The position numbers and the translations under genes were made by a program. DNA of 64,000 bases from Halicephalobus mephisto (lineage: Eukaryota; Nematoda; Chromadorea; Rhabditida; Panagrolaimidae), in assembly GCA_009193035.1 (NCBI GenBank), contig SWDT01000132.1, forward strand, positions 62,001-126,000, in the 5' to 3' direction. Below, one piece after another: positions 12,560-23,700 of this stretch (the first letter of the stretch is position 1; each line of letters starts with the position of its first letter). The notes beneath the pieces were generated by a model. The model had not been told where the DNA came from. It was given only the letters and a program-made list of their open reading frames with translations, and searched no databases.

Positions 12560-13570
12560 TCCTTAGATCTGTCAGCATCCTGGAAAATTTTCATATATCA
12601 ATCAACATCCTAAAAATAAAAGTTCAATATATCCATCATTATCCTAAAAATAAAATTTCATAATCTATCATTATTGTAAAAATTTCATATATCCATCATT
12701 ATCCTAAAAAAATAAAATCTCATATATCAATAACTATTTTAGAAAATTTCATATATCCATCATTATCCTAAAAAAAATTTCATATATCAATCACTATTTT
12801 AGAAAACTTTAAATATCCATCACTATCCTAAAAACAAAATTATATATATCTATCATTATTAAAAAAATTTCATATATCAATAACTATTTTAGAAAATTTT
12901 AAATATCCATCATTATCCTAAAAACGAAATTATATATATCTATCATTATTATAAAAGTTCCATATATCAATCACTATCTAAAAAAATAGAATCTCATATA
13001 TCAATAACTATTTTAGAAAACTTTAAATATCCATCGCTATCCTAAAAATAAAAGTTCATATATCAATCAACACTCTGAATACTTTCTATATATTCATCAT
13101 TATTCTAAAAATAAAATTTCCATACATCGACAAATATCCACATAAAAAGTGCCTTATATATCATTAATATCTATATAAAAATTAAGTTCCTTATATACGA
13201 TCAATATTTATATAAAAACAGTTTTTTAGCATCTCATCGATACTGTAGAAAAAAAATTCCATATATCAACGAAGATTCATATAAAAAAATTTTAAATCTC
13301 ATCAATATTCTATAAAAATTAAGTTCCATATATCCATTATTACTCTATAAAAATTAAGTTTTTTTAATTTCTTAAATCTTCTAAAAATTCGATTTTCAAA
13401 TATCCTAAAAATTCGATTTTTTAAATATCTTAAAAATTTGATTTTTTAAATATCTTAAAAATTAAATTTTCAAATATCCTAAAAATTCGATTTTTTAAAT
13501 ATTTTAAAAATTAAATTTTCAAATATCTTAAAAATTCGATTTTTAAATATTCTAAAAATTAAGTTCCTTA
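12560..13570. repeat. TCATATATCNATCA minisatellite region
   Basis: Tandem degenerate units of about 35-45 bp, core TTTCATATATCCATCATTAT followed by CCTAAAAATAAA. From about 13370 it grades into AAATATCCTAAAAATTCGAT units. Nothing coding. Confidence 0.8.
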
Positions 13571-13800
13571 TATTCGATCAATGATGAATAGAATGAAGAA
13601 TATGTCGATGAGAAGTGGTTACAGTAGTGAGTGGCTCACGCTTGCATAAGAGAGGATTAAGAAAAAGATGAAGGAGGAGGAGAAGCGACATCACCGAAAG
13701 CACTCAAATTTGACGCCCGTCGGTCCTCGAAAGTGACCTCGGTGACTTTCCCGATCATTCTCACTTTCTTCAATACATCCTTAGATTAAGCTCACTAACA
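13570..13800. promoter_or_regulatory. Non-repetitive island between magi-1 and let-92
   Basis: Purine-rich and balanced-composition segment (GATGAAGGAGGAGGAGAAGC, then GACGCCCGTCGGTCCTCG). No exon is recognisable on either strand. It could be an enhancer of either divergent gene; function unproven. Confidence 0.3.
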
Positions 13801-15540
13801 TACAAAACGAAATTAAAAATAAATTACTTTACAAAATCATCTCGAAACGAAAATTTAAAAATATTTTAAAACAAAAATTAAAAAATTATTTCAAAACGAA
13901 AATTTAAAAATCATCTCGAAACGAAAATTTAAAAATTATCTCGAAACGAAAATTTACAAAATATTTTAAAACGAAAATTTAAAAATTTTTTCGAAATTAT
14001 TTTCAAACGAAAAAATTATCCTGACACGAAATTTTCAAAATTATCTCGAAACGAAAATTTTAAAATGCTCCTGAAGCGAAATTTTAGAGGTTTTTAAAAA
14101 CTAAAGTAACCTGAAATTTTAGTTTTATGTAATAATTATTTCTTAGTCGTGTTTTTATAAAATCAAAAATAGGTTTTATTACGAAATTGTTTCGAAACGA
14201 AAACTTAAAAATGGTCCTGAAGCGAAATTTCAGAGGTTTTTAGAAACCAAAGCAACTGAAAATTTCGATTTCGAACAATGATTGTTTCGTAATTATTCAT
14301 ATATTATAAAATTCAAATATGAACTTTTTTATAAAATGGTCCTGAAGCGAAATCTTGGAACTTTTAAAAATTAAAGTAGCTTACGTGAGAATTTCGATTT
14401 TTTTTATTTCACAACCTTATGAAATTTCGTAATTAATTTTTTACAATTATATTCTTCTTAGATACCTTTAGAAACCTCTGTATCAGAGTTCCATAGGGTA
14501 CACAATTCGCTGTTCATTTTCTAAGATTAATTTTCATATATAAAACTATTTTTTAAAATTAAGAAAATCATCGTTAATAAAAATCTAAAAATTTCTAAAT
14601 GTAAAATTAAAAAAAAAAAACAAAAAATTTAAAATTTTTAAATTAAAAAAAATAAAGATTTTTAAATTTAAATTAAAAAAAATAAAAATTTTTCAATTTA
14701 AATTTAAAAAATAAAAAAATAAAAATTTTTAAATTTAAATTTAAAAAATTAAAAAATTAAAAATTTTCAATTTAAATTTTAAAAAAATTAAAAATTTTCA
14801 ATTTAAATTTAAAAAAATAAAAACTTTAAAAATTCCGATCAATGCTTCCGGGAAAATGAGCACAATGAAGATCTCACTTGATCCTTTTTCATTTGAAAAA
14901 AGATCGAATAAATCCTTTTTTGTTCATCTAAAATTTTTGTCGCATGTTTCACTTTTCATTCTGAATTTTTTTCAAGTATAAAAATATCAATTGAAAGAAA
15001 ATTAAAAAGGAAGTCCTGAATGTCATTCTAGAGAAGTCTAAATTTCCAAGTCTCTGGCCTCAGAAATGAAATTTTCGTATTAAAATATAAAAATTTTTTT
15101 TAATAATTTTTTGAAATAACAAATTTAATTTTAGATTTTTCTAAAATTTTTTAAATTTTTTAAATTTTTTTTAAATTAACAAATTTAAATTTTTTTAATT
15201 TACAAATTTAATTTTAAATTTCTCTAAAAATTTTTTCCAATTAACAAATTTAAATTTTTTGAAATTTTAAGATTTTTCTTTTTATTTTAAAATTTTAATT
15301 TTTTTGCTTTTTTAAATTTGTTATTTTTGTCATATTGTCAATTTTTTGGCTTTTTAAAATAAAATTATAGAATTTTTCGAAAATATTATTTTAAATATGA
15401 TAGAATTTTTAAAATTAAAAAATCTTTTAAATTTTAAATTTTTAAAATTAAAAAATATTTTTAATCTTTTAATTTTAAATTTTTAAAATAAATTTATATT
15501 ATTTAAATCAATATAAATCGAAAATTAAAAATTTTTATAA
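13800..15540. repeat. Dispersed repeat copies and AT-rich DNA
   Basis: 13800-14420 holds several copies of the CGAAACGAAAATTTAAAAAT / ATGGTCCTGAAGCGAAATTT repeat. 14450-14530 carries the tail block shared with 24360-24430, 38770-38870, 48600-48690 and 61960-62050 (a TTCTTAGAT.. run ending near TACATAGGGTACA-like sequence). 14530-15540 is simple A/T sequence with no gene. Confidence 0.65.
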
Positions 15541-15933
15541 TTTTAGGCTGCCAAATAAAGTACTTTTTGGGATTTCGTCATACATTAATTTTCTTAATCC
15601 TTATCCTTAAAATTAATTTTTTTTTCATAAATCTATATTTTTTATTAAATTTCGAAAATTAAAAAAATTTTTATAATTTTAAAATTTGAATAAAATATTT
15701 AATTTTTTTAATTTTTAAATTAAAAAAGATTTTTCAATGATTTTAGAGTATTTAAATAAATAAATACAAAAAATTGTGTATTTTTAATTTTTTTAAACAC
15801 AGAATGACGTATTTTATTTTTTTTATTTCATCATAAAAAATTTTTTGTTATCTTAAAAATCGAAAAAATGATTGTCTTTTTTCTATTTTAAGCAACCTAT
15901 TCCGCTCATATGGTCGGGTTCGAAAAAGGTATA

Positions 15934-16471
15934 TACAGTAGAACTTGGATATCAGATACCCCAGCTATAATAATCCCGGATTATAACATACGGTATAAAT
16001 GAGTGAGTTTGGTTAGTCTGTCTTCAAATTGACCCCCTCTATGATATATCCTTTCTTATAACATACATTTTGCCCGGTCCCAAGGGGGTATCTTATATCT
16101 AAATTCTACTGTACAATAGGAATTGGATATAAGACACTTCAGCTATAACATATCCCGGATTATAACATACGGTCTGAGTGAGTGAGTTTGGTTAGTCTGT
16201 CTTCAAATTTACCCCTTCTATGATATATATTTTCTCATAATATACATTTTGCCCGGTCCCAAGGGGGTATCTTATATCTAAATTCTACTGTACAATAGGA
16301 ATTGGATATAAGACACTTCAGCTATAACATATCCCGGATTATAACATACGGTATAAATGAGTGAGTTTGGTTAGCTTGTCTTCAAATTGACCCCCTCTAT
16401 AATATATCCTTTCTTATAACATTCGCTTTGCCCAGTCCCAAGGAGGTATCTTATATCCAAGTTCTACTGTA
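15934..16471. mobile_element. Compound TIR element of three 179-bp units (pogo/Tigger-like MITE)
   Basis: The left end TACAGTAGAACTTGGATAT (15934) is matched in reverse complement by the right end ATATCCAAGTTCTACTGTA (ending 16471). If TA is the target duplication, the element runs 15936-16469 as CAGTAGAAC...GTTCTACTG. Inside, CCGGATTATAACATACGGT recurs at 15976, 16155 and 16334, exactly 179 bp apart, and each internal junction reads like the right end of one unit fused to the left end of the next (TTCTACTGTACAATAGGAAT). There is no transposase. The TIR form and TA target resemble Tc1/mariner-pogo elements; the family name is an inference. Confidence 0.75.
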
Positions 16472-16519
16472 GTTTCGTCATGTAAAACATAGGAAAAACG
16501 CAAATACGGAACTTTATTT

Positions 16520-17110
16520 TTGTCATATACCAACTTTTTCTTTCTTAATCCTTTGGAACAATATTCATCTTTTTTATTATTTTAGTGAATATATAATATC
16601 CAAATCATTAGGCTTTAAAAATCAGATTTTAATAAATTAAAAATTTAAATATAAAATTCTAATTTGAATGTTTTTTATATATCAATTTTTCATAGTTATT
16701 CTTTTAATATTTATTTTTTTCTTATATTTTCAAGGAATATATACTATCCAGATCATTAGGCTTTAAAAAATCAGATTTCAAAATATTAGAAAGTTGGATA
16801 TGGCACTTCAGTTTTAGCGTTTTATATGTTAATTTTTAAATTTTTTGTCTCTTAAATATTTGTCTTTCCTGCTAATTTTTAACAAATCTATATTATTCAG
16901 ATCATTAGGCTTCAAAAAACTTATATTTTAATATATCGGAAAATTGGATATGGAATTTCAATTTAAATAACTGTAATTCATCAACTTTTTCTTAATTCTT
17001 ATTTCGAAAAATGTTTTCTTTCGTTATTTCCCAATAAACCTATGTCATCCAGATCATTATATCTCGAAAAACCCGCATATTTTATATCAGAACGTTGGAT
17101 ATAGGACCTG
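16520..17110. repeat. About 150-bp degenerate tandem repeat, four copies
   Basis: CA(A/G)ATCATTA recurs at 16601, 16749, 16898 and 17050. Later copies contain TTGGATATGGCACTTCAG or similar, which resembles the subterminal sequence of the adjacent TIR element. The last unit ends where the let-92 promoter begins. Related degenerate copies appear to lie left of the element at about 15545-15660. Confidence 0.7.
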
Positions 17111-17419
17111 AGTCCTGGTGTTTGTGAGGTCGGTTTCCTCTCGTGTGCGCCCGTCTTTCCCTGGTCTGGCTACGCAGCGAAATTGACTGGTCCCGGAGTG
17201 AGACATTTAGCGCGCCTTTTGTGATTGCTTCTTCACCCGAGTTTTATTTTCGTCGATAATCCGTGTTTTATATATTGTTATTTCCCATTTTCATATATTG
17301 TCCAACATCCTCGTTGGATTTTGCGTGAAACAATCACTTCATTGTTTATTTCGAAATAGTTTTTACGTCACTTTAAAGTTTATCGATTTGTTGAATTTCC
17401 TTATTTTTATTTTTTAGAA
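17110..17419 (+). promoter_or_regulatory. let-92 promoter and 5' leader region
   Basis: Complex, GC-richer DNA (CTGGCTACGCAGCGAAATTG, ATTTAGCGCGCC) directly upstream of the PP2A gene. A pyrimidine-rich TTTTATTTTTTAG ends two bases before the start codon at 17420, consistent with an SL1 trans-splice acceptor or a leader intron. The exact transcription start cannot be read from sequence. Confidence 0.55.
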
Positions 17420-18961
17420 ATGGATACGTCACCACCAGTCCCCCCTACGTCGAATATTGTGGATAAGGAGTTCTGTAAGGATTTGGATGTCTGGATTGAG
17501 CAACTTTATGAATGCAAACAGCTCACCGACGACCAGGTCAAAGTTCTTTGTGAAAAAGCCAGGGAAATTTTGAAAGATGAATCGAACGTCCAAGAAGTCA
17601 AGTGTCCGGTTACGGTTTGCGGTGATGTCCATGGCCAATTTCATGATTTGATGGAACTCTTCAGAATGGGAGGAAAGTCTCCAGATACAAATTACCTATT
17701 CATGGGAGATTACGTCGACAGAGGATACTATTCTGTCGAAACAGTCACACTGCTTGTTTGCTTGAAGGTTCGTTATCCGAAGCGGGTCACTATCCTTCGT
17801 GGAAACCATGAATCTCGTCAAATCACACAAGTCTACGGATTCTACGACGAATGCCTCCGGAAATACGGCAACGCCAAGGTTTGGAACATGTTCACAGACT
17901 TGTTTGATTATTTCCCCCTTACTGCTCTGGTCGAATCCCGTATTTTCTGTCTACACGGCGGTCTTTCTCCTTCAATCGACACTTTGGACCATATTCGAGC
18001 ATTAGATCGGATTCAAGAAGTCCCCCACGAGGGTCCTATGTGTGATCTCCTGTGGTCCGACCCCGATGACCGCGGTGGATGGGGTATCTCTCCTCGTGGT
18101 GCTGGTTACACATTTGGACAAGATATTTCTGAAACATTCAATCACGCTAACGGCATTGATCTCATCTCACGTGCTCATCAACTGGTCATGGAGGTAGGTT
18201 TTTGGATTTTCAATCACTAAAAATCAAAAACAATTTTTACCACAGAATAATCTCAGCGCAAATTTTCGAACGTCCTAGTTGAAATTTAGAATTAAATTTT
18301 CGTATTTGTATGATTCTGAAAAACGTATACTAGTTTAAAAATCAAGAGGAACCTTCGCATTGCAATTATGTTGTAGCAAAAGTTAAAGTGCTTCTACAAA
18401 TCGAAATAGCGTACGTGACAATTTCGATTTTGCGCAGTAATTGTAACTTTTACAATATGATTGCCTATGAAATTGTTTTAAGTTCAAAATTAAAGTTGTC
18501 ACGAAATTCTCTCGGAACGGACTTCCGGAACTTGGTTGAAGTTACAGTAATTTATATTCTTATCTTTTCATTCCAATTTGTGATCTTACGTGATTTCTTA
18601 ATTTTCTGCAATTGAATTATTTTTAAATTAAGAAAGTTGTATATTAGATTATGTGATTCTCTATTTATCCCCACTTGTTAATTTTTACATATAAAATTTG
18701 AATATTGGAAAATGAAAACTAAAATATCCCGTCCAAAATAAATTTGTTATTTAAAATTTGAAATTTCAGGGTTTCAACTGGTGTCACGATCGTAATGTCG
18801 TTACAGTCTTTTCTGCTCCGAATTACTGCTATCGATGCGGAAACCAAGCTGCTATTGTTGAACTTGATGACGAAATGAAGTATTCGTTCCTACAATTTGA
18901 TCCTGCTCCTCGTCGTGGTGAACCTCATGTCACCAGAAGAACCCCCGATTATTTCTTGTAG
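17420..18961 (+). CDS. let-92: Serine/threonine protein phosphatase 2A catalytic subunit
   Basis: Catalytic C subunit of PP2A, acting with A and B subunits in cell-cycle, centrosome and signalling control. Two exons, 17420-18193 and 18770-18961, joined in phase to give 321 residues. Metallophosphatase motifs are intact: GDVHG (68-72), GDYVDRG (96-102), GNHE (128-131), HGG downstream, and the invariant methylatable C-terminus TPDYFL. The sequence is nearly collinear with metazoan PP2Ac but has an N-terminal extension of about 12 residues ([12 protein letters not shown]) relative to mammalian PP2Ac. The single intron splits the codons for E and G of VMEGFNWC. The TPDYFL tail and [13 protein letters not shown] region separate it from PP4 and PP6. 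A canonical AATAAA lies at 19082-19087. Confidence 0.97.
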
Positions 18962-19081
18962 TTTATGATATCTAACATTGTAATCATTTTATAACTTGGA
19001 ATCTAATTTATCTTTAACTGTCGAAATTATCTTGTTGAAAATCTGAGCGCTTTGTAATTTGGTAGATTCTGTAAGTTTAAA

Positions 19082-19087
19082 AATAAA
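19082..19087 (+). terminator. Polyadenylation signal of let-92
   Basis: A canonical AATAAA about 120 nt downstream of the let-92 stop codon, followed by a T-rich stretch. It fits the 3' end of let-92. Confidence 0.6.
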
Positions 19088-19099
19088 GTGATGAGTAAA

Positions 19100-19520
19100 A
19101 TTGAAATTTTCGTTGGTCGTGATTAAGTGGGTATCGAGGCGAAAGTGTTTAATTTGCATTAGGAATGGGTTTTGATGGTAGATAAATGTGAAAATTAGAA
19201 ACAGAATCCAGAATATTAGGTAATGATTAAATTTTTGCTGATCTTGATTGAATGGGTCTTGAGGCGAAAGAATTATTAATTCGATGTTTGTTTTTTATTG
19301 ATAGTGAATTTTTTATTTTAATGACTGGTAAACAAACATCAGAAATGGAAAAATCCAAAATATTAGGTAAGCTGATGATGGACATCTTGATTGATCCCGA
19401 TCAAATGGGTCTCGACGCGAAAGAAAGTCGTTAACTTGCTGTTTGTTCTTGATCAGTATTGTTTGATTCTGATGGCAGACGGTCATAAACATCACAGAAG
19501 CAGAAGAACTCTGGATATTA
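19100..19520. repeat. Three-copy degenerate duplication covering mob-1 leader and exon 1 start
   Basis: The block GGC-GAAAG recurs at about 19137, 19262 and 19415, each preceded by a TGGGT(A/C/T)T-like stretch and followed, about 50-75 bp on, by an ATG and a segment ending in ATATTAGG. In the third copy the ATG is the mob-1 start (19472) and GATATTAGGGAAG is coding. In the second copy the equivalent reads ATGACTGGTAAACAAACATC.. and ends in TTAGGTAAGC, a potential splice donor. The first copy has an in-frame stop. Confidence 0.7.
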
Positions 19521-20213
19521 GGGAAGCGGAATTCCTGAAGCAAGCATCAGGGACCCTAGGAAGTGGAGATCTCCGGAATGCGGTGAAACTTCCTCAAGGA
19601 GAAGATTTGAACGAATGGCTGGCAATGAATGGTTTGTTTTTAATTTTCGTGCATCTTTATGAATTAATTTCAGTGATAGACTTCTTTAATCAAGTCACAA
19701 TGTTATACGGAACGATCACGGACAACTGTACAGATGAAACTTGTCCCTCGATGACGGCCGGGAAGATGGAGTATACCTGGACCGAACAGGACATATCTGT
19801 CAAATGCACGGCCCCGGTTTACATAGATTACCTTTTTTCTTCCGTGCAGGACGAGATCGATGACGAAAACGTGTTTCCGTCCCAAATTGGTAAGCTTAGA
19901 AAATTTTTCATATATGAAATTTGGAATTGCAGGAAAACCGTTCCCTTCGCACTTCCTGAAAACGGTCCAGACGATAGTTCGGAGGCTTTTCCGAGTATAT
20001 GCTCACGTCTACCATGAACATTTTGAGCTCATCAGAAGCTTGAAGTCCACCGAGCATCTGAACACCAGCTTCAAGCACTTCATGCTCTTCGTTCAAGAAT
20101 TCAAGCTCATGGATATCCACGATCTCGAGCCCCTGTATTCTTTGATACAGGAACTAGTGCCTTCAGTGTTTTCAATAGGTCACAATGGTACTTCGTCAAC
20201 TGTACTGTCCTAA
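19472..20213 (+). CDS. mob-1: MOB1 kinase activator
   Basis: Adaptor that binds and activates NDR/LATS (Hippo-type) kinases. Three exons, 19472-19631, 19674-19889, 19933-20213, with very short introns (42-43 nt) and agreeing phases; 218 residues, the usual MOB1 length. Collinear with metazoan MOB1: LGSGDLRNAVKLPQGEDLNE near residue 29, DFFNQVTMLYGTIT at 56-69, HLNTSFKHFMLFVQEF near 167. Zinc ligands are Cys72 and Cys77 (CTDETC) and His150 and His155 (AHVYHEH). The start chosen is the ATG at 19472, giving MADGHKHHRSRR. The N-terminus up to residue 20 diverges from mammalian MOB1. It lies about 510 bp downstream of let-92 on the same strand, so co-transcription is possible. Other MOB classes (phocein/MOB4) are less alike. 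Confidence 0.95.
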
Positions 20214-20864
20214 AATTCCGTTGAAAACTCAGACTTCCTCATAACAGCTTTCACTTGCTTTAAAAAGCGCATTTATGTCTCTTCCATACTGTTCATGTAT
20301 TCCTCAACTACTCAAAAGTGAAATATATTGCAGTAAAATCATTATGAAGATAAAACTTAAATCGAAAAAATCATATTGAAAAGTTTAAAAATTTCCAGAA
20401 AAGTAGTCTACATGGTAATTTTGACTTTTGACAGTTATAATTTGTGGGATTTCGAAATCAATTGTATTTTTGAAAAGCTAAAAAGTTCTCTATATTCATT
20501 TGAAGATCAGAAAGTTTTATCCTATTGACTATATTTTAGAATACTTTGTAAATTTTTCATGTGGAGTTGAGATGAGAAAGATTTACAGTAATTCAAAAAC
20601 ATTGATCGAGTATTTATGAACCTTCAAGAGGTATATGTGGTTATATACAGTTAATTGGATGAATTGAACTTTATTTTACTCGATTACAGTTTTGATTGAT
20701 GAACAACATATCAAGAGCTCGATTCTTAAATACGACTTTGAATGCAAAGCAATGATACCAAGTTTCCGAGAAAATTATTTTGATCACAGAATTCCATTAT
20801 TTCGCTGAAATTAATCTTTTTTAATTTACTACAATATGTGAGTAAATAAGACTTACGTAGATTT
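20214..20864. other. Intergenic region, mob-1 to P450 (tail to tail)
   Basis: Moderately AT-rich, not tandemly repeated. I see no exon, RNA gene or clear element. It must contain the 3' ends of both convergent genes, but no strict AATAAA is obvious near either stop codon. Confidence 0.5.
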
Positions 20865-22426
20865 TCAATGTCGTTCGATAATCTTACATGTGAACTTGGG
20901 AAGTACAAGAGTTCCTTTTAACTTTCTTTCTTCACTAAGAGGCTTACCGTCACTGGAAACCAATGTAAAGTTGTGGAAGATATTCGCAGCAAACAAGAAC
21001 AATTCCATTCTACCTAAGCTCTCTCCAAGACAAGCTCTCTTCCCTACTCCGAAGGGAATCATGGCTAGATGAGGTTTGAAATCCCCATTTTCATCCAAGT
21101 GTCTTTCTGGTCGGAATTCAAAGGGACAGGGGAAAAACTTGGAATCATAGAGGACACATGATATTTGGTTGGTGATATCAGTATCTTTCGGGATAAAATA
21201 TCCATTGATAGTGACGTCTTTTGTAACTCTATGTAGAATGTTGACTGGAATTATATTACTAATTCTTTGAATTTCCGTGATGACAGCGTTGAGATACGGT
21301 AGTTTTGATTTGTCGTCAACGGTGATGAGTCTATCACTTCCGATGACTCTGTCCAGTTCGTGCTGGAGTTTCTTTTGAATATCTGGACGATTTATGAGGT
21401 AGATACAACCCCAGCCAAGCGTGTTCGAAGTCGTCTCTTGACCCGCCACCCACAAATCGAACAAAGCTCCAGTTAGTTGATCTTCGTTGAAAGCTGCTGA
21501 TTTGATTTCTTTCGTCTCGAATTCATGTTGTTTTCGCAAGAATGCTTCAGTGTAATCAATTGGGTCAGAATACGAGTTGAAATCAATGTATTTTCTTCTT
21601 TTTTCGATGTTATTTTCTAGCATTTTCCATAATTTACTTTTTAACGATCGTATGCGGTTATAAGTAGTCCCTAGAATTGGCCAATTTTTAAATGTTTCTG
21701 GTTTAGAGAACATCAGAATAGCTCCAGAAACACTTCCCATACATGCAAATAAATCATCGATTGCTTGTTTGAATTCAAAAAATTCTGCCTGTTTCTCCGG
21801 AGTCTAAAGAACGATTTTGGTTACTCAATGATTATTTCCCCCAAACTCACAGAGCTGTACCGATATCCAAAAATTAGTTGCATGATAATACTGCCTACAG
21901 AAATGTCAATGTGATCTCGGATGCTTTGGGATTGTCCTGGATTTTCTTTGTTTTTCTCTCTGATAGTTGAAATCATGTGTGAAACTTCGTCGAGAATCCT
22001 CTCTTGCATCAAATTCTTTCCCAGTCCAAAATCTCTCAAAGTATGCAAACTGAACCTTCGAATATCTCTCCAAACGTCTCCATCTGTGAATAAAATTCCT
22101 TTTTTTCCATTCCAAGCAAATTCCATAAGTTCCAAATACCCGAGAGGTCTTCCAGCAAAAGTATCGCCATCTTTCACGAAATGCTCAATAATCAAATCAT
22201 AGTCTGCAACAACAACTTGAGGATATCCTGCTTGCCAGAAAGTAAAAACATCGCCATATTTCTCTCTCCACTCCAAAAAAGGAACAGGAGGTGGCTTCAT
22301 TATCAAAGACAACATGTTTCCAAGCACCGGAAGCGGCATGGGTCCTGGGGGCAAATTCCTCCGCTTCCAGTAACAGTTGTAAAATATAATAATCAAAAAC
22401 AAAGCAAAAAATAACCAAAACAACAT
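20865..22426 (-). CDS. Cytochrome P450, CYP2-clan (CYP33-like)
   Basis: ER-anchored haem monooxygenase. Two exons, 22426-21851 and 21803-20865, with a 47-nt intron; 504 residues. An N-terminal signal anchor (residues 1-18, MLFWLFFALFLIIIFYNC) precedes the proline hinge PPGPMPLPVLGN. The I-helix oxygen-binding motif AGQETTS is at about 312, ExxR appears as EIQR, and the PERF region as FRPERHLDENG. The haem loop FGVGKRACLG places the thiolate ligand at Cys450. All core motifs are intact, so it looks functional. The start is the first ATG (22426); an upstream GTG reading frame exists but is not a plausible eukaryotic start. The CYP33/CYP2 placement rests on overall resemblance (PVNILHRVTKDVTINGYFIP); the substrate is unknown, commonly fatty acids or xenobiotics in this clan. 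Confidence 0.93.
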
Positions 22427-22590
22427 TCTGATTAAAAAATCAAAGTTCAGATGTATGTTCTCTGTCAACACTAATGTCCAACTCGAAGTCGTTCAAATTG
22501 TACCAAATTTCCAGCATGTGCGTACATTTTTCATTCTTGTTATTGATCAGAACACATTCTAAGCAACTTTAGAGTTTTTCTTATGAAGAC

Positions 22591-22806
22591 CTAGCACAGA
22601 AATTTCAAAGGTCGTAAATTTAAGTAAAAAAAATATAGGATGGGATAAGAGGTTCTTTCGATGTTCAGCGATCTTGACGTGGTGAAAAGACTAGAAATCA
22701 CAAATATAACCTCAGGTATCTGAACCTCAATTAACTCATCCTTAAGAACAAATGGACTTCTATAGCCTTCAGAAGATATCACGTCGAAACCAGATTCACA
22801 TTCCAC
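22591..22806 (-). other. Unassigned open segment next to the LINE remnant
   Basis: A minus-strand open stretch with protein-like composition (SGFDVISSEGYRSPFV, KDELIEVQIPEV) between the P450 start and the retrotransposon remnant. No ATG in good context and no convincing splice sites at both ends. It could be a fragment of a gene or of the element. I do not recognise it. Confidence 0.25.
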
Positions 22807-23700
22807 AATACTTTTTTTCGAACTTTTCTCTTCTCAATATAATATTAATATTAAAAACTATTCTTTCTATAGTAAATTTTTGGAATTTTCTTTCTATTGC
22901 CCTCTGCGTCACCTCTATTTTCGAGATAATCGTCTTCGTGGTTGCCCACGTTTCACTTGCGTATAACAAGGCTGGCAAGATGGTAGTTCAATAGAGATTC
23001 CGCTTAGTCTGAACTTGAACAGCTTGAGCTCTTCCATCAGTTGGCCTAACCAAGCTTCAGAAGATAGGGTTTGGGCGTTCAGGGTGCAGAAGTTGATCTG
23101 GGCTTGATTCTGTGACAATCGTTTTCCCGGGATTTTAGCAGTCTCACATCGGAGTGGTCCCGTGGTTGCCATCACGGGATCCTTCTGCGTGCGGAGTACT
23201 GAAGCCCATGCTTTCGTTGGTCTAGCTCATAAACTTTACATCTAGTTGGCTTGCTGAGCCCGACAAGACGCCACCCTTTGTTTTGTTCGACAGTCCCATT
23301 GGGTGAATTGTTGTCTGGATCTTGGTCCTTCCATTGGCGGATCAGCAGGACTCCGGCTTGACGATGCAGTGGTCGTAGCCTTTGTCGTGTTCCGCCTCCC
23401 TGTACGGATCAAAGCCCATCCACCACGACAAGATGTCCAGATATCGGATAGGTTCTGTGGCATCATTTTGGAAAATTCCTTCACACTAATCATGGCATGG
23501 GGATCTTCATGAAAGAGGGATTGGAATCCGTTCATGCTCGGATGAAATGGGATCGTCGATAACAAAGTTTGCCGTCTAATTCCATCGCTTTGGAGAGACA
23601 ATGTGGGGAACGCCAAATAGTCCGATGTATCCTCGATAACAAAGGCAAGCTGGCACATCATTCATAATTTTCATATATTCATTTTAGTGTCTATTTAGTT
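22780..23700 (-). mobile_element. Internally deleted non-LTR retrotransposon (LINE) remnant
   Basis: On the minus strand, 23661-23242 is an open N-terminal-type region, followed at 23175-22990 by an AP-endonuclease start (FCTLNAQTLSSEAWLGQLME, then KFRLSGIS). This runs directly into the far C-terminal part of a reverse transcriptase protein at 22985-22800 (LPALLYASETWATTKT, IEVTQRAIERKF), in a different frame. The endonuclease body, the RT catalytic core (FADD-type motif) and several kilobases are missing. It is a dead fragment, inferred to derive from a full element by internal deletion. The exact clade (RTE- or CR1-like) cannot be set from these pieces. Confidence 0.75.

Noticed and set aside
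22426..22471. Earlier P450 start giving 15 extra residues
   Set aside because: The codon at 22471 is GTG; the first ATG at 22426 begins exactly at the signal anchor, as expected for microsomal P450s.
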